This document shows positions 11,679 to 22,756 of a stretch of 64,000 bases of DNA, piece after piece (position 1 is the first letter of the stretch; each line of letters opens with the position of its first letter). Both the position numbers and the translations under genes were made by a program. The DNA comes from Pyronema omphalodes (taxonomy: Eukaryota; Ascomycota; Pezizomycetes; Pezizales; Pyronemataceae), in NCBI GenBank assembly GCA_024516155.1, contig JAJJXM010000070.1, positions 234,925 through 298,924 on the forward strand. The letters run 5' to 3'. A model generated the notes under the pieces. The model searched no databases and was not told the DNA's origin. It saw nothing but the letters and a program-made list of their open reading frames with translations.

Positions 11679-12689
11679 CAACTTTCGGGCAGCTTAGTCA
11701 GGGCATGTAGCCAATCAAACGTCATGTCATTATTGGTTTTGGAATGACTTGGTACGTTAAGCGCAGCCGTAAATCTACAGGAGTTTTCTCCGATTAGCGT
11801 GATGCAGCATACGTCGGTGGCGTCGTATGTTGTAAAGTCGACTGTATGTAGCGACTTATGCATCGGTCATGCTCAGCAGCACAAAAGCGGGAATCCCGGG
11901 AGTCTCAAGAATCGCACCTCGCTTAATTTCCCAGCGCTTTTACAATGGGATTAGATTACACAATGAGCATGAGTGTATGCTGTCGGAAACTTAATAGGGC
12001 TAGCGTCGTGGCACTTCACAGAATATTTTTCTTCATTAATAAGCATCGAGGTGTGACATGGATCAGCTTGCACAGGGGAAGGGTACCAAATACCGATTAG
12101 TAAGTAGCGAGTGATGACGCATGAACCATATTTCTAAAGTCGGGCCAACGATAACGTACTAGCGTCATATCATTGCACATCACTCGCTATATACGTACTA
12201 CGCTCAATCAGATATATACCATACCTGTTACGATATGGCGTGCTTAATAGAGCCGCACTATGTAATGCCGTGATACAAGAAATTCCTGTGCCACCAAAAT
12301 CATGTGATTGTGTAACCGTTTCAACTCCACAACCACGCCTCCAAATTAAGGTCCGCGCAGCGAATTTTCCTTCGCATCCCTGTTTATAATCATTCCATGG
12401 GAACTAAAAGTCTTGTGATTTTGTGCGGTTTTATATTCCTAGGCGTTGGGGCGTTGTTGCGAACATTGAACCCCTGTCGCGCTAGCCCTACTAAGTCCCC
12501 GATGCCACACATACATGTATTGTATGCATGTAGCTGTAAAACCCCTCAAATGTGCACTTACAGTCATTCCGAAGAACGTGTATCATCCTAAGACATCAAT
12601 GCCGCCGGAAGAGCAGAACGGTAATAGCTATAAATCACCCCAAATGTGCACTTTAAAGAACATTGGCGTGATAGTACCACCAACCCAGC
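11679..12689. other. Upstream module of methyltransferase copy 4
   Basis: No gene is seen. The stretch matches 15771-15883 plus 16546-17414 (upstream of copy 5), and its later part matches 23690-24110 upstream of copy 6. Recurring landmarks are 'gcagcttagtcagggcatgtagcca', 'gtagtatgttgtaaagtcgac'-like sequence, 'accacgcctccaaat' and 'gttgttgcgaacattgaacccctgtcgcgctag'. It has been copied with the gene. Confidence 0.65.
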
Positions 12690-12868
12690 AGAACATGCTT
12701 ATCGAACGTTGCGCTGGAGCCACCCAGATTCCTGCCCTTTTTCACGGTCCATTACATCGGCGGCTAGATACCAAACTCTATATTAATCGGTCAGCCCCCG
12801 GCTGCCAAAGATGTTGACAATCTATCTCTCCAGTACACTCAACAAAAGACCAAACACAAATCCACGCA
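12690..12868 (+). promoter_or_regulatory. Conserved promoter block of methyltransferase copy 4
   Basis: Counterpart of the block before copy 3. The TATA-like ctctatattaatcgg lies at about 12776-12790, and the region ends at the tccacgcaATG start context. Confidence 0.6.
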
Positions 12869-14183
12869 ATGCTTGAAGTTGATCCTTCCCTGGTGAGTTT
12901 CACTTCCAGTATTTCCATAACTTATATTCTAACTTCCGCAGCTCGAGAGGCCCGAGGATGAAAACTATGATTCGGCGGGCTATGACACCAGCACCGCAAG
13001 TCTCACGTCATCAGTGAATCAGTACATTTTCGAGCACGGTCGACGATACCACGCTTATTATGGACCTGATAAATATCTTCTGCCAACAGATGAAAAGGAG
13101 CAAGACCGGTATGCCGAGAAACGACCAGAAGGATCGCTGGTTGGAAAACGTTTTGGCGGTAGATACTCACCAACAGTGCAGACTAGACTTAAACCATGAA
13201 ATTATGCGGCTGGTATGGAACGATAAGCTTCACGAGGCTCCCCTTCACGAACCTCATCGTATATTAGACATTGGCACGGGTACGGGCATATGGGCCATAG
13301 ATATGGCAGATCAATATCCAATGGCTGAAGTTATCGGAACCGATCTGAGCCCTATACAACCTGGCTGGGTTCCGGCCAATTGGTGAGCTCTGAATACCTT
13401 CGTGTTTTTTACCCAGGCTGATTCTTGAGGTAGCCGCTTTGAGGTTGACGATGCCATGTTAGAATGGACGTTCAAGGACGTTAGTTAACATCATTGACCA
13501 ATTGAGCAGAATCTGAGTAGACATATTGACATATTATAATGCCAGGACTCTTTTGACTTTATTCACAGTCGGAATATTGCCTCGGGCGTTAGTGATTGGA
13601 ATCATCTTGCAACCGAGCTTATGCGGTGAGTAACCGACCTCATGTACGACAGTTCTAATCTCCATCGGTAGTTGTACCGCCCCCGGTGGTTACGTTGAGC
13701 TTTGCGAATATAGCGTCACCGTCAATTGCGATGACGGTACGATGAAGCCTGACAATGGTGTGAAGATATATATCGACAGTTTGCGGGAAGCAATGATTAA
13801 GATGGGGCGACCACCTCCGGAACTGGAGTCCATGAAGTTGTTGTTGGAGAAGGCAGGCTTTGAGGACGTCCATGTATTGGAAGCCAAAGAGCCCTTGGCA
13901 CCTTGGCCGAAGGATCCAAGACAAAAGCGGATTGGTGCAATGGCACTGCTCAACTGCGAGACCGGATTTGAAAGTTATGGAATGGCTGCATTTACTAGGA
14001 TTTTGGACATGGAAGTTGAAAGAGCACAATCCATTTGCAACGCTGCTGTTGCCGCAGTTCGTAATAAGAATTATCACATGTACGCAAAATAGTACGTCCT
14101 CCTGTTGAACCACTTAGACGAGATTATGAACAATGCTAATGATAGACAGTTATCGCGTTTATGGACGAAAGCCAAGAGCATGA
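12869..14183 (+). CDS. LaeA-like methyltransferase, array copy 4
   Basis: Intact 323-residue copy with introns 12893-12941, 13109-13181, 13383-13433, 13480-13545, 13626-13671 and 14092-14149. Motif I is [19 protein letters not shown]. The segment from the end of exon 3 through exon 5 and its introns is nearly the same as in copy 5, and exon 6 (IYIDSLREAMIKMGRPPPEL, ERAQSICNA) also pairs with copy 5, while intron 2 pairs with copy 3. The GPWPKDP motif is changed to APWPKDP. An antisense relic of the same gene lies on each side. Confidence 0.9.
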
Positions 14184-14544
14184 TGTGAGCGACGAGGTTT
14201 CACGTGATGCAGGATGAGGTCCTGTGCAGGGAGAAATGTCACTGGTTCGTGCGATGGAAATCTCCTTGTTTACGCTAGTGTAAACGTTTAAAGGCGTAAC
14301 ATGAATATGGTACATTATCGTTTGGGGGGGGGGGGGGGGGCATATTTTATATTCACCTTCCAAGCCAGCCGGTTGTATGTCAGTAGAAGAGGCCGATATG
14401 AGTTTCATTCGCGCCACATATTTTACATGACAGTGCTGTAGGTTCTGGAAAGGAAATGTCGTGATTGTGAACCATCTTGTATAGAGGCTTTATTCATCGC
14501 ATAGATACATACCAATCAATGAATCGTTTGTATTGCATCTTGTT
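14184..14544. other. 3' flank of methyltransferase copy 4
   Basis: It starts like the other 3' flanks ('gaggtttcacgtgatgcaggatgaggtcctgtg', then 'acatgaatatggtacattatcg') and then has a run of about 18 G (14323-14340), where the sister modules carry T-rich repeats. The longer 3' module is missing here; the sequence passes straight into the next antisense relic. Confidence 0.6.
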
Positions 14545-15045
14545 TGTAGGTCAGTCGCCGGCCGACCGCTGACCCATTCTAGTCATGGCTTAAGGTAAAG
14601 CGTCCATGTATACCTTCATTCCATGTTCCGAATTCATCGTGTCGTCATTACAATTGATTGTGATACTACACTTGCAGAGTTCAACCAACCTCCGGGGGGC
14701 GGTACAACTATGGACTGAGGTCAGAAATGCTATGAACATATGTGGTGACACACCGCATCATCTCTGTTGCAAGATGGCTCCCATCACTTACGCCTGAGGC
14801 AATGTTATAACAGTGAATATAGCCAAAAGACTCCTAATATCATAATATGTCAATACTGCTTCGTTCACGTTTTGCGCAGTTATTCTCGGATAGGGCAACG
14901 GCCCCCCTTAGCACTCCACTCTAATATATAACATAACATCAACTTTAAAAGGATTTCCCGAAGGATAAGCTTTGCTAAAGGTAGAGGCGGTGATATCTCA
15001 CCGATTGATTGGAACCCAATCCGAGATATTTCTCATGCCCCTGAT
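14545..15045 (-). pseudogene. Decayed antisense methyltransferase copy (relic 2)
   Basis: This is the same antisense relic as at 10885-11390, in the next module. On the - strand it shows exon 5 (attgcctcaggcgtaagtgatgg), intron 5, exon 6 start (gttgtaccgccccccggaggtt) and atgggtcagcggtcggccggcgactgac. Frameshifts and stop codons are frequent. Its left part has drifted from relic 1 more than the right part, which lies in the near-identical 387-bp segment. Confidence 0.78.
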
Positions 15046-15349
15046 GATTTGGGTTGCGTCAACCTTTCGGGTAGATATACACATATACTGATGACGCCAG
15101 GCTTTCCGTGCTTCGATGATCACCCCAACAATAATCGACGGAGGCAGAAATTATACCGAGTGATGCCCAGTGATCTTCAGTTTTCGCCCTTGCGACGCCG
15201 CACTTTATGGTGCACCATTCGCGGTAGGCGCGCCGCTAATACAACTTAGTTAGTTTATACAGCCAGTAGGACGTACATAATTGTATGATACTTCCTGGCG
15301 CAGAATACATAGTCAGTCTTAAGGCCGGTAAAAAATACTTCGAGATTGA
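14963..15349. repeat. 387-bp near-identical duplicated segment (second copy)
   Basis: Partner of 11292-11678. The abrupt gain in identity relative to the flanking relic sequence suggests a later gene-conversion or exchange event limited to this stretch. Confidence 0.85.
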
Positions 15350-15357
15350 ACTACTAT

Positions 15358-15738
15358 GATGAGAAGATGCACGGAGAGTAGGAGAGTCAGGGTGGGACTT
15401 GGAGGTGGTAGAAGGAGAGTGATAAGAAGGGAGAGCGGAGGAGAGGGGGAAGAAAAAAAAAAAAAAAAAAAAACATACTACAAATAGGGGACGTAGATGG
15501 GGAAGGGTGGAGGATACCAGGCACCGGGAAGGGTGTCTGCGGAGCGCACAGGGCTCAAGGACAGAACGACGAGAAGGGCAGAAACGGAGTACGAGAGATG
15601 AGAGGGGGGCTACAACCCGACAAAAGAAAGACCGCTCTGGGGCGTTCCCAGTAACTGTTGACGTAACACTCGACAGTTAGCAATGTACAGTAATTAGATA
15701 GCTTCCGCCATAACCTTACGGTTAGATGCGTGTATGAA

Positions 15739-15770
<32 letters not shown>
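15358..15770 (+). mobile_element. Poly(A)-tailed retroposon (SINE-like or processed transcript) with target duplication
   Basis: A 412-bp insert interrupts the module between attgaactactat (15345-15357) and attgaacgactat (15770-15782), a 13-bp target duplication with one mismatch. The uninterrupted sister sequence near 11669-11690 lacks the insert. It ends in about 30 A (15741-15770) and also has an internal A run (15454-15473). The first ~100 bases are purine-rich. I see no tRNA-like A/B box and no coding potential, so whether it is a SINE or a retroposed transcript is open. Confidence 0.8.
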
Positions 15771-15774
<4 letters not shown>

Positions 15775-15883
15775 ACGACTATCTGGCAGCTTAGTCAGGG
15801 CATGTAGCCAACTCAATGTCATGTCATCATTCATTTTGGAGTGACTTGGTCGTTAAGCGCAGCCGTAAAAGTACAGGAGTTTT

Positions 15884-16545
15884 ATACGCTTTACCACCCA
15901 TCTATCTTTGCCCCAAATCAATTTTCGTTTGACAGCAAAAAAACTCTTCCTCAACAAGCTCGCTCTCATTATTAGCAAACAGATTTTCCATCGGCGTGAA
16001 TGTGGTTTAGTTCACACACGAGGTATGTGGATACAAGACCCTCTATGCAAACGTTATCCTTATACATTCAAACCTCTACATCAGAGTCCGCCGGGAACGG
16101 AGGGTTGTACTCTTATCACGGAAACTCTTAGGTAGAGGTGGGCTTCGCGCGAGTGATTCCTTCAGACCCGAAGCGCTGGAGGTGGTGTGTACCGCTCCTG
16201 GGCCCCAAGGTAGTGCATTGGCGCCAGCTTGGCACGAGTATACTCTGCTCAAAGCCAGGCATGCACCTTCGCCCACACCTTTGTCATAAAGTACCTTAAC
16301 AATCTTTCTGACTCTCTTGAGAGTATGCTAGTATAAAGGTTACTCGTATTTCACATACAAAAATCGTTGGGACTGCGGCCGTGTACTCTGATAAAGAGGT
16401 TAATCTTGTAATTGGTACTCTCATAAATAAGTTTGACTGTATCTGCATTGTACCTTGTTTCATAATGTTATGTACATATACAAGATATATGATAGGAATA
16501 GTGACGGCAGATGGTCGCCGGTCTAGCAGCTTTGTTGATTCCTCT
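15884..16545. other. Unidentified ~660-bp insert in the upstream module of copy 5
   Basis: The sister module upstream of copy 4 reads straight from 'caggagtttt' to 'ctccgattagcgtgatg'. Here ~660 bp of unrelated sequence separate the same two landmarks. I find no terminal repeats, poly(A) tail or recognisable protein; the frames at 16076-16276 (-) and 16381-16605 (+) are not convincing. Alternatively this block was deleted from the sister. Confidence 0.55.
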
Positions 16546-17414
16546 GATCGGCGTGATGCAGCAGAAATCACAGGTGTCGTATGTTGTAAAGTCGACCGTA
16601 TGTAGTGATTTATGCATCGTCCATGCTCAGAAGTTCAAAAGCGGGAATCCCAGAACCCTCCAAAATTGCACCTCGCTTGATTTGCCAGCGCTTTCACAAT
16701 GTGATTACATAATTAGCTTTTATGTATCGTGTCGACACTTAGTACGGCTAGCGTCGTGGCACTACACGAAATAGCATTCTTGAACAATACGCATCAAGTT
16801 ATGACATGAGTCAGCCTTCACTGGGCATGGGTAACAAAGACCGATTAGTAAGTATCGAGTGATGACGGATGAACGTTATTTCCAAAGTCGGGCCGTACTA
16901 GCGTCATATCATTACACATCACTCGCTATATACTACGCTCGATCAGGTATATCCTACGCCTACTTAGATATCTCGTGCGTAATAGAGCCGCACTAATGCC
17001 GCATACAAAAAAATCCTCTGCCACCAGAAGCATGTGATTTTGTAACCGTTATAACTTCACAACCACGCCTCCAAATAAAATTCCGCGGAGCAGAATTTCT
17101 CTTTACATACCTGTTTATAATCATTCCATGGCAACCTAAAGTCTTGTGATTTTGTGCGGTTTTCTAATCTTTCGCGTTGGTGTGTTGTTGCGAACATTGA
17201 ACCCCTGTCGCGCTAGCCCTCCCAAGTGCCCGCTGCCACACATTAAGTACATATATGATATATGTATACATGTAGCTATAAAACCCCTCAAATGTGCACT
17301 TACAGTCATTCCGAAGAACGTGTATCATCCTAAGACATTGATGCCGCCGGAAGAGCAGAATGGTAATAGCTAAAAATCACCCCAAATGTGCACTTATAAA
17401 ATATTGGCGTACTA
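16546..17414. other. Upstream module of methyltransferase copy 5
   Basis: Matches the upstream module of copy 4 (for example 'gtcgtatgttgtaaagtcgac', 'atgatgacggatgaacg', 'accacgcctccaaataaa', 'gttgttgcgaacattgaacccctgtcgcgctag'). No gene is seen. Confidence 0.6.
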
Positions 17415-17606
17415 GTGCTACCAACCCAGAACATGCTTATCGAACGTAACGCTGGAGCCACCCAGATTCCTGCCCTTTTCCACGATCCATCACATCGGCG
17501 GCTAGATACCGAACTCTATATCAATCGGTCAGCCCCCAGCTGCTGAACATGTTGACAGTCTATCTCTCCAGTACAGTCAACAAAGGACCAAACGCAAGTC
17601 AACGCA
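17415..17606 (+). promoter_or_regulatory. Conserved promoter block of methyltransferase copy 5
   Basis: Same block as before copies 3, 4 and 6. The TATA-like ctctatatcaatcgg lies at about 17514-17528, and the gene start context is tcaacgcaATG. Confidence 0.6.
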
Positions 17607-18927
17607 ATGCTTGAAGTTGATCCATCCCTGGTGAGTTTGACTTCCAGTTTTTTCATAACTTCTATTTTAACTTCCGCAGCTGGAACGGCCCGATGATGAG
17701 GACTATGATTCTGCGGGCTACGATACTAGTACAGCAAGCCTCACATCATCAGTGAATCAATATATATTCGAGCACGGCCGACGATACCACGCTTATTATG
17801 GGCCCGATAAATATCTCCTGCCAACAGATGAGAAGGAGCAGGATCGGTATGTCGTGACTCGCATTCATGGGCGGTTGGTGGAAAATCTCTTCCGCGATGT
17901 ATACTGAGCCGGTGTACAGACTAGACTTGAACCATGAAATTATGCGGATGGTATGGGACGATAAGCTCCACGAGGCTCCGCTTAACGAGCCACATCGAAT
18001 CCTAGATATTGGCACAGGCACAGGCATATGGGCCATAGATATGGCAGATAAATACCCAATGGCTGAAGTTATCGGAACCGATCTGAGCCCTATACAACCT
18101 GACTGGGTTCCTGCCAATTGGTGAGCTCACAATACGTATGTGTCTACCCAGGCTAATTCTTGAGATAGTCGCTTTGAGGTTGACGATGCCATGTTAGAAT
18201 GGACGTTTAAGGACGTTAGTTAACCCATAATTGCCCAATCACGCAGAACCTGAGTAGAGGGATATTGATATATTATGAATACCAGGACTCGTTTGACTTT
18301 ATTCACGGTCGGAACATTGCCTCGGGCGTTAGTGATTGGAATCATCTTGCAACCGAGCTTATGCGGTGAGTAACCAACCCCATTCACGACATCTCTAATC
18401 TCCATTGGTAGTTGTACCGTCCCCGGTGGTTACGTTGAGCTTTGCGAATATAGCGTCACGGTCAACTGTGATGATGGTACCATGAAGCCCAACAACGGTG
18501 CGAAGATATATATCGACTATTTGCGCGAAGCCATGATAAAGATGGGGCGGCCAGCTCCGGAGCTAGAATCCATGAAGTTGTTGTTGGAGAAGGCGGGCTT
18601 TGAGGACATCCATGTATTGGAAGCCAAAGAGCCCTTGGGTCCTTGGCCGAAGGATCCAAGACAAAAGCGGATTGGTGCAATGGCACTGCTCAACTGCGAG
18701 ACCGCACTTGAAAGTTATGGGATGGCGGCATTTACCAGGATCCTGGGTATGGAAGTTGAAAGAGCACAATCCATTTGCAATGCTGGAGTTGCCGCGGTTC
18801 GCAACAAAAACTATCACATGTACGCCAAATAGTAAGTACCCCCTTTCAAACCATTCAAAAACAAATCATATGAAAAGTACTAACGATAAACAGTTATCGC
18901 GTTTATGGAAGAAAGCCAAGAGCATGA
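17607..18927 (+). CDS. LaeA-like methyltransferase, array copy 5
   Basis: Intact 323-residue copy with introns 17631-17679, 17847-17919, 18121-18168, 18215-18285, 18366-18411 and 18832-18893. Motif I is [19 protein letters not shown], with K where most copies have Q. Exons 3-6 resemble copy 4. The block 18794-18969 (end of exon 6, intron 6, exon 7 and 3' flank) is identical over ~176 bp to 25936-26111 of copy 6, including the intron, so it was transferred recently. It ends [11 protein letters not shown]. Confidence 0.92.
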
Positions 18928-19107
18928 GCTAAGCGACGTGTGACTTTCAGATTAAGGTTTCATGTGATGCTGGATGAGGTTTTGTGTAGTGAGTTATGTC
19001 ATTGGGTCTAGTAATAAGCTTCTCTTTTTTACACCTCTGTGAACCTTCTAAGATGTAACATGAATATGGTACATTGGTTTTTTTATCTATTTTTCTTTTT
19101 TTTTTTT

Positions 19108-20800
19108 TTTTAGGGGGAGAGGGGCGGCAAAGTTGACGCTTATCAAACTCTCTTACGTCAAAAGCGCACCAACATACCTGTGAATGAAAATACCATAAAA
19201 ACGTTTTGTTTCTTTATTTATTTATTTATTGAATCATACGCTGACCGAGGCCTAAAAGGCCCATGCAGGAAAAAACAACAAAACACCCATACCCGTCCTT
19301 GTGAAATTAACCACCTTATGAGGCCCCCCGATCTCCTTTACCCCAGATATCCACCTGATTACGATATGAAAAAACAAAGAACAGAAAAAGAGAAAACAAA
19401 ATCAACACCGAGAAAAACAAAAAAGTGACATAGATCACCACGAACAAACACCTTCGTTTAAATGTAAATTCTGAGTGGTACCTTCATGGTATTCTACTCC
19501 AATCTCTTTCCCACACCTGTCCGTTGAAGAAAATCTAATACATGTTCTGTCAACCGTTCATCTTGGAACAAAGCCACCAAATTCATCCTTGTCCCTCGAC
19601 CCATTTTCTTTCCTTTCACCTTCCCAACCTTCTTCTTCAGTACCAAGAGATCTCTCTTCAATGCCTTACATCCGCCAAACAGATGTCCCCGGATTCGTCT
19701 TTTTCCAGAATTGTAAAACCAGCAACTATCCGAATCTTTCTTCTTGATTCGTACAAGATGTGTCCCAATTAGAGCGTGGCCGGACGCTAATTGCAGGAAA
19801 ACAGCTGCTTTCCTTTTTGGGATCTTCTGAAGAGCCTGTCTTATTCCCCAGGAATTTTTTGGTCGGAAGAACCGGCTTTTTTCCAGGTTTGTTTGAATCC
19901 ATTCTGTTTTGTTTTCCTTCCGATACCTTCTCTTTCGTATGAAAAAAACAAAAACGTTTATCATACAAGAGCCATCGGACCCCAGTCAGTATTGATTATA
20001 CAACTCAAGATTAAGTTTTCACGATGGCGTTTGTTCTTAGTGATGTCTTTTACTATGTGTTTAAGGTTTTTTGTTTGGTCTCATCATGAATCTGGTAGTT
20101 AGCCGGAAGTTTCGTGAATGATTTCCGACATAAATATTTCCGCCAGTTCCCAAAACGAGTGATAGCATATGCTTATGGCCTTTATCGACCAGTCCAATTT
20201 CATTTATTTGACCCTCGAATGTCTTTCTTTTTAAGATTATTCCTTACAATTTGATCGTTCGTTTATTGTGATTGCCCAGCGTCGCTGTCTGCCAAGGCGA
20301 CGTCACTTGGAACTAGCTGTTAGCTCGGCAGACTGAAAGTAATCATCTTGGTACCTTAAAAGATCAACCGGATGCTAAACTTTGATATTGCTGACCGGAG
20401 TTACATGATTCTTCCGATTATTCCCTACCACACATGTTGATTTGGTAAGGAGGAGAGTCTGCGGGTAGTGAATTGGCGTTGCTCCTCCGGCTTGGAACGT
20501 ATTTTGTATTCCTTATATATTATTTGTTGGGTGTGATTTCAGCATCGTTTCCCCGGGACTTAATGATATTTTTAAAATCCTCCTTACTTCCTAAGTTGGT
20601 ATGATCACAGCATCTCAGGATTACAACAATGTTTCATGGAGAAAGTTACCACTCCTTGAAATGTAATGTGTGCTTATCAAGCAGTGCTTCTTAAATCATT
20701 CTATTATTAACTTTAGTAACTACAATGGAGTGCTACATATCGAGCAGAAAACTAGGTTATGTATTCCTGGTCTTGTGGAGTCGAAAAATGTGGCAGCCCG
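19108..20800. repeat. Conserved 3'-flank module, copy B (after methyltransferase copy 5)
   Basis: Homologous to the flanks after copies 3 and 6. It starts with a T run (19095-19112), then 'tcttacgtcaaaagcgcaccaacatacctgtgaatgaaaa'. A truncated LINE interrupts it at the conserved 'aaaacgttttgtt' site (19212-19907); afterwards it resumes with 'gataccttctctttcg' and 'agccatcggaccccagtcagtattgattata' (about 19970-19999). Its end, near 'catatcgagcagaaaactaggttatgtattcctggtcttg' (20736-20775), matches the junction with the truncated family gene at 27704 in copy C. No gene is seen. Confidence 0.65.
19212..19907 (-). pseudogene. 5'-truncated LINE (Tad/I-like) 3' fragment
   Basis: The - strand encodes the C-terminal end of a LINE ORF2: RFFRPKNSWGIRQAL and VFLQLASGHALIGTHLVR, then a Cys/His segment (CWFYNSGKRRIRGHLFGGC). 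These match the C-terminus of the long LINE ORF at 51943-54575 closely. The ORF ends at 19494. The non-coding 3' end (gccttttaggcctcggtcagcgtatgattcaataa on the - strand) has a TAAA-type tail at the 19212 side. A short target duplication, about GTTTTGTT, flanks the insert (around 19203-19211 and 19908-19915). Everything upstream of the last ~130 codons is missing, as expected from aborted reverse transcription. Confidence 0.82.
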
Positions 20801-21600
20801 GAACAAAAGGGCGAAGTCTGATGGCAGAAAAAGTGGAAGAGTGTGGAGGAAGAGAAATGTTAGGATATTACCGGGAAAGTACTTGTCATTGCGAAGGTCC
20901 CGGAGTGCATAAAGGGTCAAGAACAAACAGACAACTCAATCAACTTGCCTGTGCATCTGTGCGTTTTCACAAGAAGATCGGGGGCTGAAATGATGCAGCA
21001 TTACTTGATACTGCACCCCCCGGTATGCAATGCCGTGGAAACCATCACGAAGTGTAGACTTTTAGCTTCTCGGCTTTGTCCACAAAAATTTTTAACAGCA
21101 GGAAGTGTCAAATTACTGATTAACATTGAGTGGGAAATGAGTGATAAAAGGTTATTTTCTCATATATCGCATACAACTGTAGCCTTATGGCAAGTTATAC
21201 CTTCTGTAAGTATCCAGCGGTGGCAAGCCACTGCTGGAGTTAGACCTCACGGAAGCTAGAGTGATAGGAAAACTCTCCATATCACTTCCGACGTTCCAGA
21301 AAAAATTGAAAGGAGAAAAATGCTTCCACATACCGTAAAGCGGTTGTAGTACCCAAAAACATTTCCTGTACTATCATCTTTGATGACAGAAATGCTGTCG
21401 TGAGAAACTAAACTTTTGGACCAGAGCCAATTTGTTTTTTTCTACGTTTATTTTCGCCTGGTAGACACTAAAGATTCGTTTATATATTTTGCAGCAGTTT
21501 AAGAAAGTTTTCGGCAGTATATACGGTATTGAATTCAAAAATGGAGTATTGGACATTGCGCTATAGACCACCTGAAAATTACGAAGTGTTATAGCGTTCT
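20801..21600. other. Spacer without recognisable gene
   Basis: Short overlapping frames only (20725-20988, 20945-21259). None has a domain or a counterpart in the other modules. No repeat structure is noticed. Confidence 0.4.
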
Positions 21601-21606
21601 CAAAGT

Positions 21607-21770
21607 ATCACGATGTTTAGATGCCGCAATGTGTTTTTAGCGTTCAAAGTGTTTCCACAAAAAAGGCTTTTGATATTATGCGCTTACCGCATGAAAAAAT
21701 GTCTACATCGCGCTAGAAACCTTTGTCGCATGTAGAAACGTTTCACAAACATTTCAAAATCCCCCTCTTT
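21607..21770. repeat. Direct repeat flanking the embedded gene (left copy)
   Basis: About 165 bp beginning 'tatcacgatgtttagatgccgcaatg' recur, with perhaps 20 percent change, at about 23250-23412. The two lie in the same orientation on either side of the gene at 22127-22756. Confidence 0.75.
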
Positions 21771-21785
21771 TTACAACTGTACCTC

Positions 21786-21852
21786 TATTTGTGTCCTGTA
21801 TGGGCCTTTCAGGCCCCGGTCAGCATATGATTAGCTGAAGAAAAAATAAACC
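21786..21852 (+). repeat. LINE 3'-end relic
   Basis: The sequence 'gtgtcctgtatgggcctttcaggccccggtcagcatatgatt', then an A-rich tail, matches the terminal non-coding end of the LINE at 43971-44060 (reverse complement) and the relics at about 9783 and 26765. Only the extreme 3' end is present. Confidence 0.65.
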
Positions 21853-22126
21853 CTGCGTGACATCCCATGATTGACCCCCGGGGTTAAATCCCACCACTTC
21901 CTCCATTGCAGACTGAATATCTGACTCATTTGACATTTACATTTATCATTGACTCTAGATTCCCCAATACCCATCCTTCAAAAGTCCCCATCACGACCCC
22001 TCCCCAATAGTGAACCAACGAACTTGAATTACCCCCAGCCAATAATTTCCCTCCCCATATATGTACACCAACCCTTTTCTTATCACTCCCTCAACTTTCA
22101 ACCACCATCACAAAATTCAAAGCAAC

Positions 22127-22756
22127 ATGTACCACCATGCCAAGCCCGCCCACTCCTGGCCTAACCCAGTCGCGGCAGAGTAAGCCCCCACAACAAAAAG
22201 CATGTACCATTCAATATTCACGAAAGCTAATATTTCCCTAGCCCAAACACCTCCACTAGGGATAACGTCACGACCAGGTCGGGTTATACTTACTATGACC
22301 CCCTTGCTGATTTCCCGCCAATCTATTCCGTCTACCATACTCCATATGAACACAGACAGGAGTTTCCTGATTCCTTTAATGATGGGAGATCTCAAGATCC
22401 TGCGACGGAATTCATGAGCTATGAGCCGAGACAGGTTACGGATGAGGAGATTGATGAACTGGCGGTTTATTTGGGACGGTTGAGTTTGGATAGACATCAT
22501 GGGTAGGTGGAATGTTATTGTCTGGTATTTGGAATATTGAGGTGATGGAATGCTGACGATTTATAGATGGGTGGAAGAATTGGAGGATAGACAAGCTGCA
22601 TCCCCGAGGTGGATTGCATTCGCGGCAAAGATACTGGTGGGATTACTTGTGGTTTTGGTGCTTTGGAATGGAGAGAAACAGTGGGGTGGCCAGGTGTACC
22701 AGGATTTTGTAAAGGTTAGGGAAAATGGGAAACCGAGCCCTGCGTGGGTCTTTTAG
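22127..22756 (+). CDS. Small single-pass membrane protein, function unknown
   Basis: A three-exon gene (22127-22179, 22242-22502, 22567-22756) giving 167 residues. The introns 22180-22241 (GTAAGC...CCTAG) and 22503-22566 (GTAGGT...TATAG) are in phase. The start has a good context (agcaacATG). The N-terminal ~100 residues are polar and Tyr/Pro-rich; residues ~80-100 are acidic (TDEEIDELAVYLGRLS). A strongly hydrophobic segment, about residues 120-138 (WIAFAAKILVGLLVVLVLW), looks like one transmembrane helix, followed by a ~29-residue tail. I do not recognise the family. The clean splicing and the sudden membrane helix make a real gene likely. It sits alone within the methyltransferase array, between copies 5 and 6, flanked by direct repeats. 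Confidence 0.7.
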
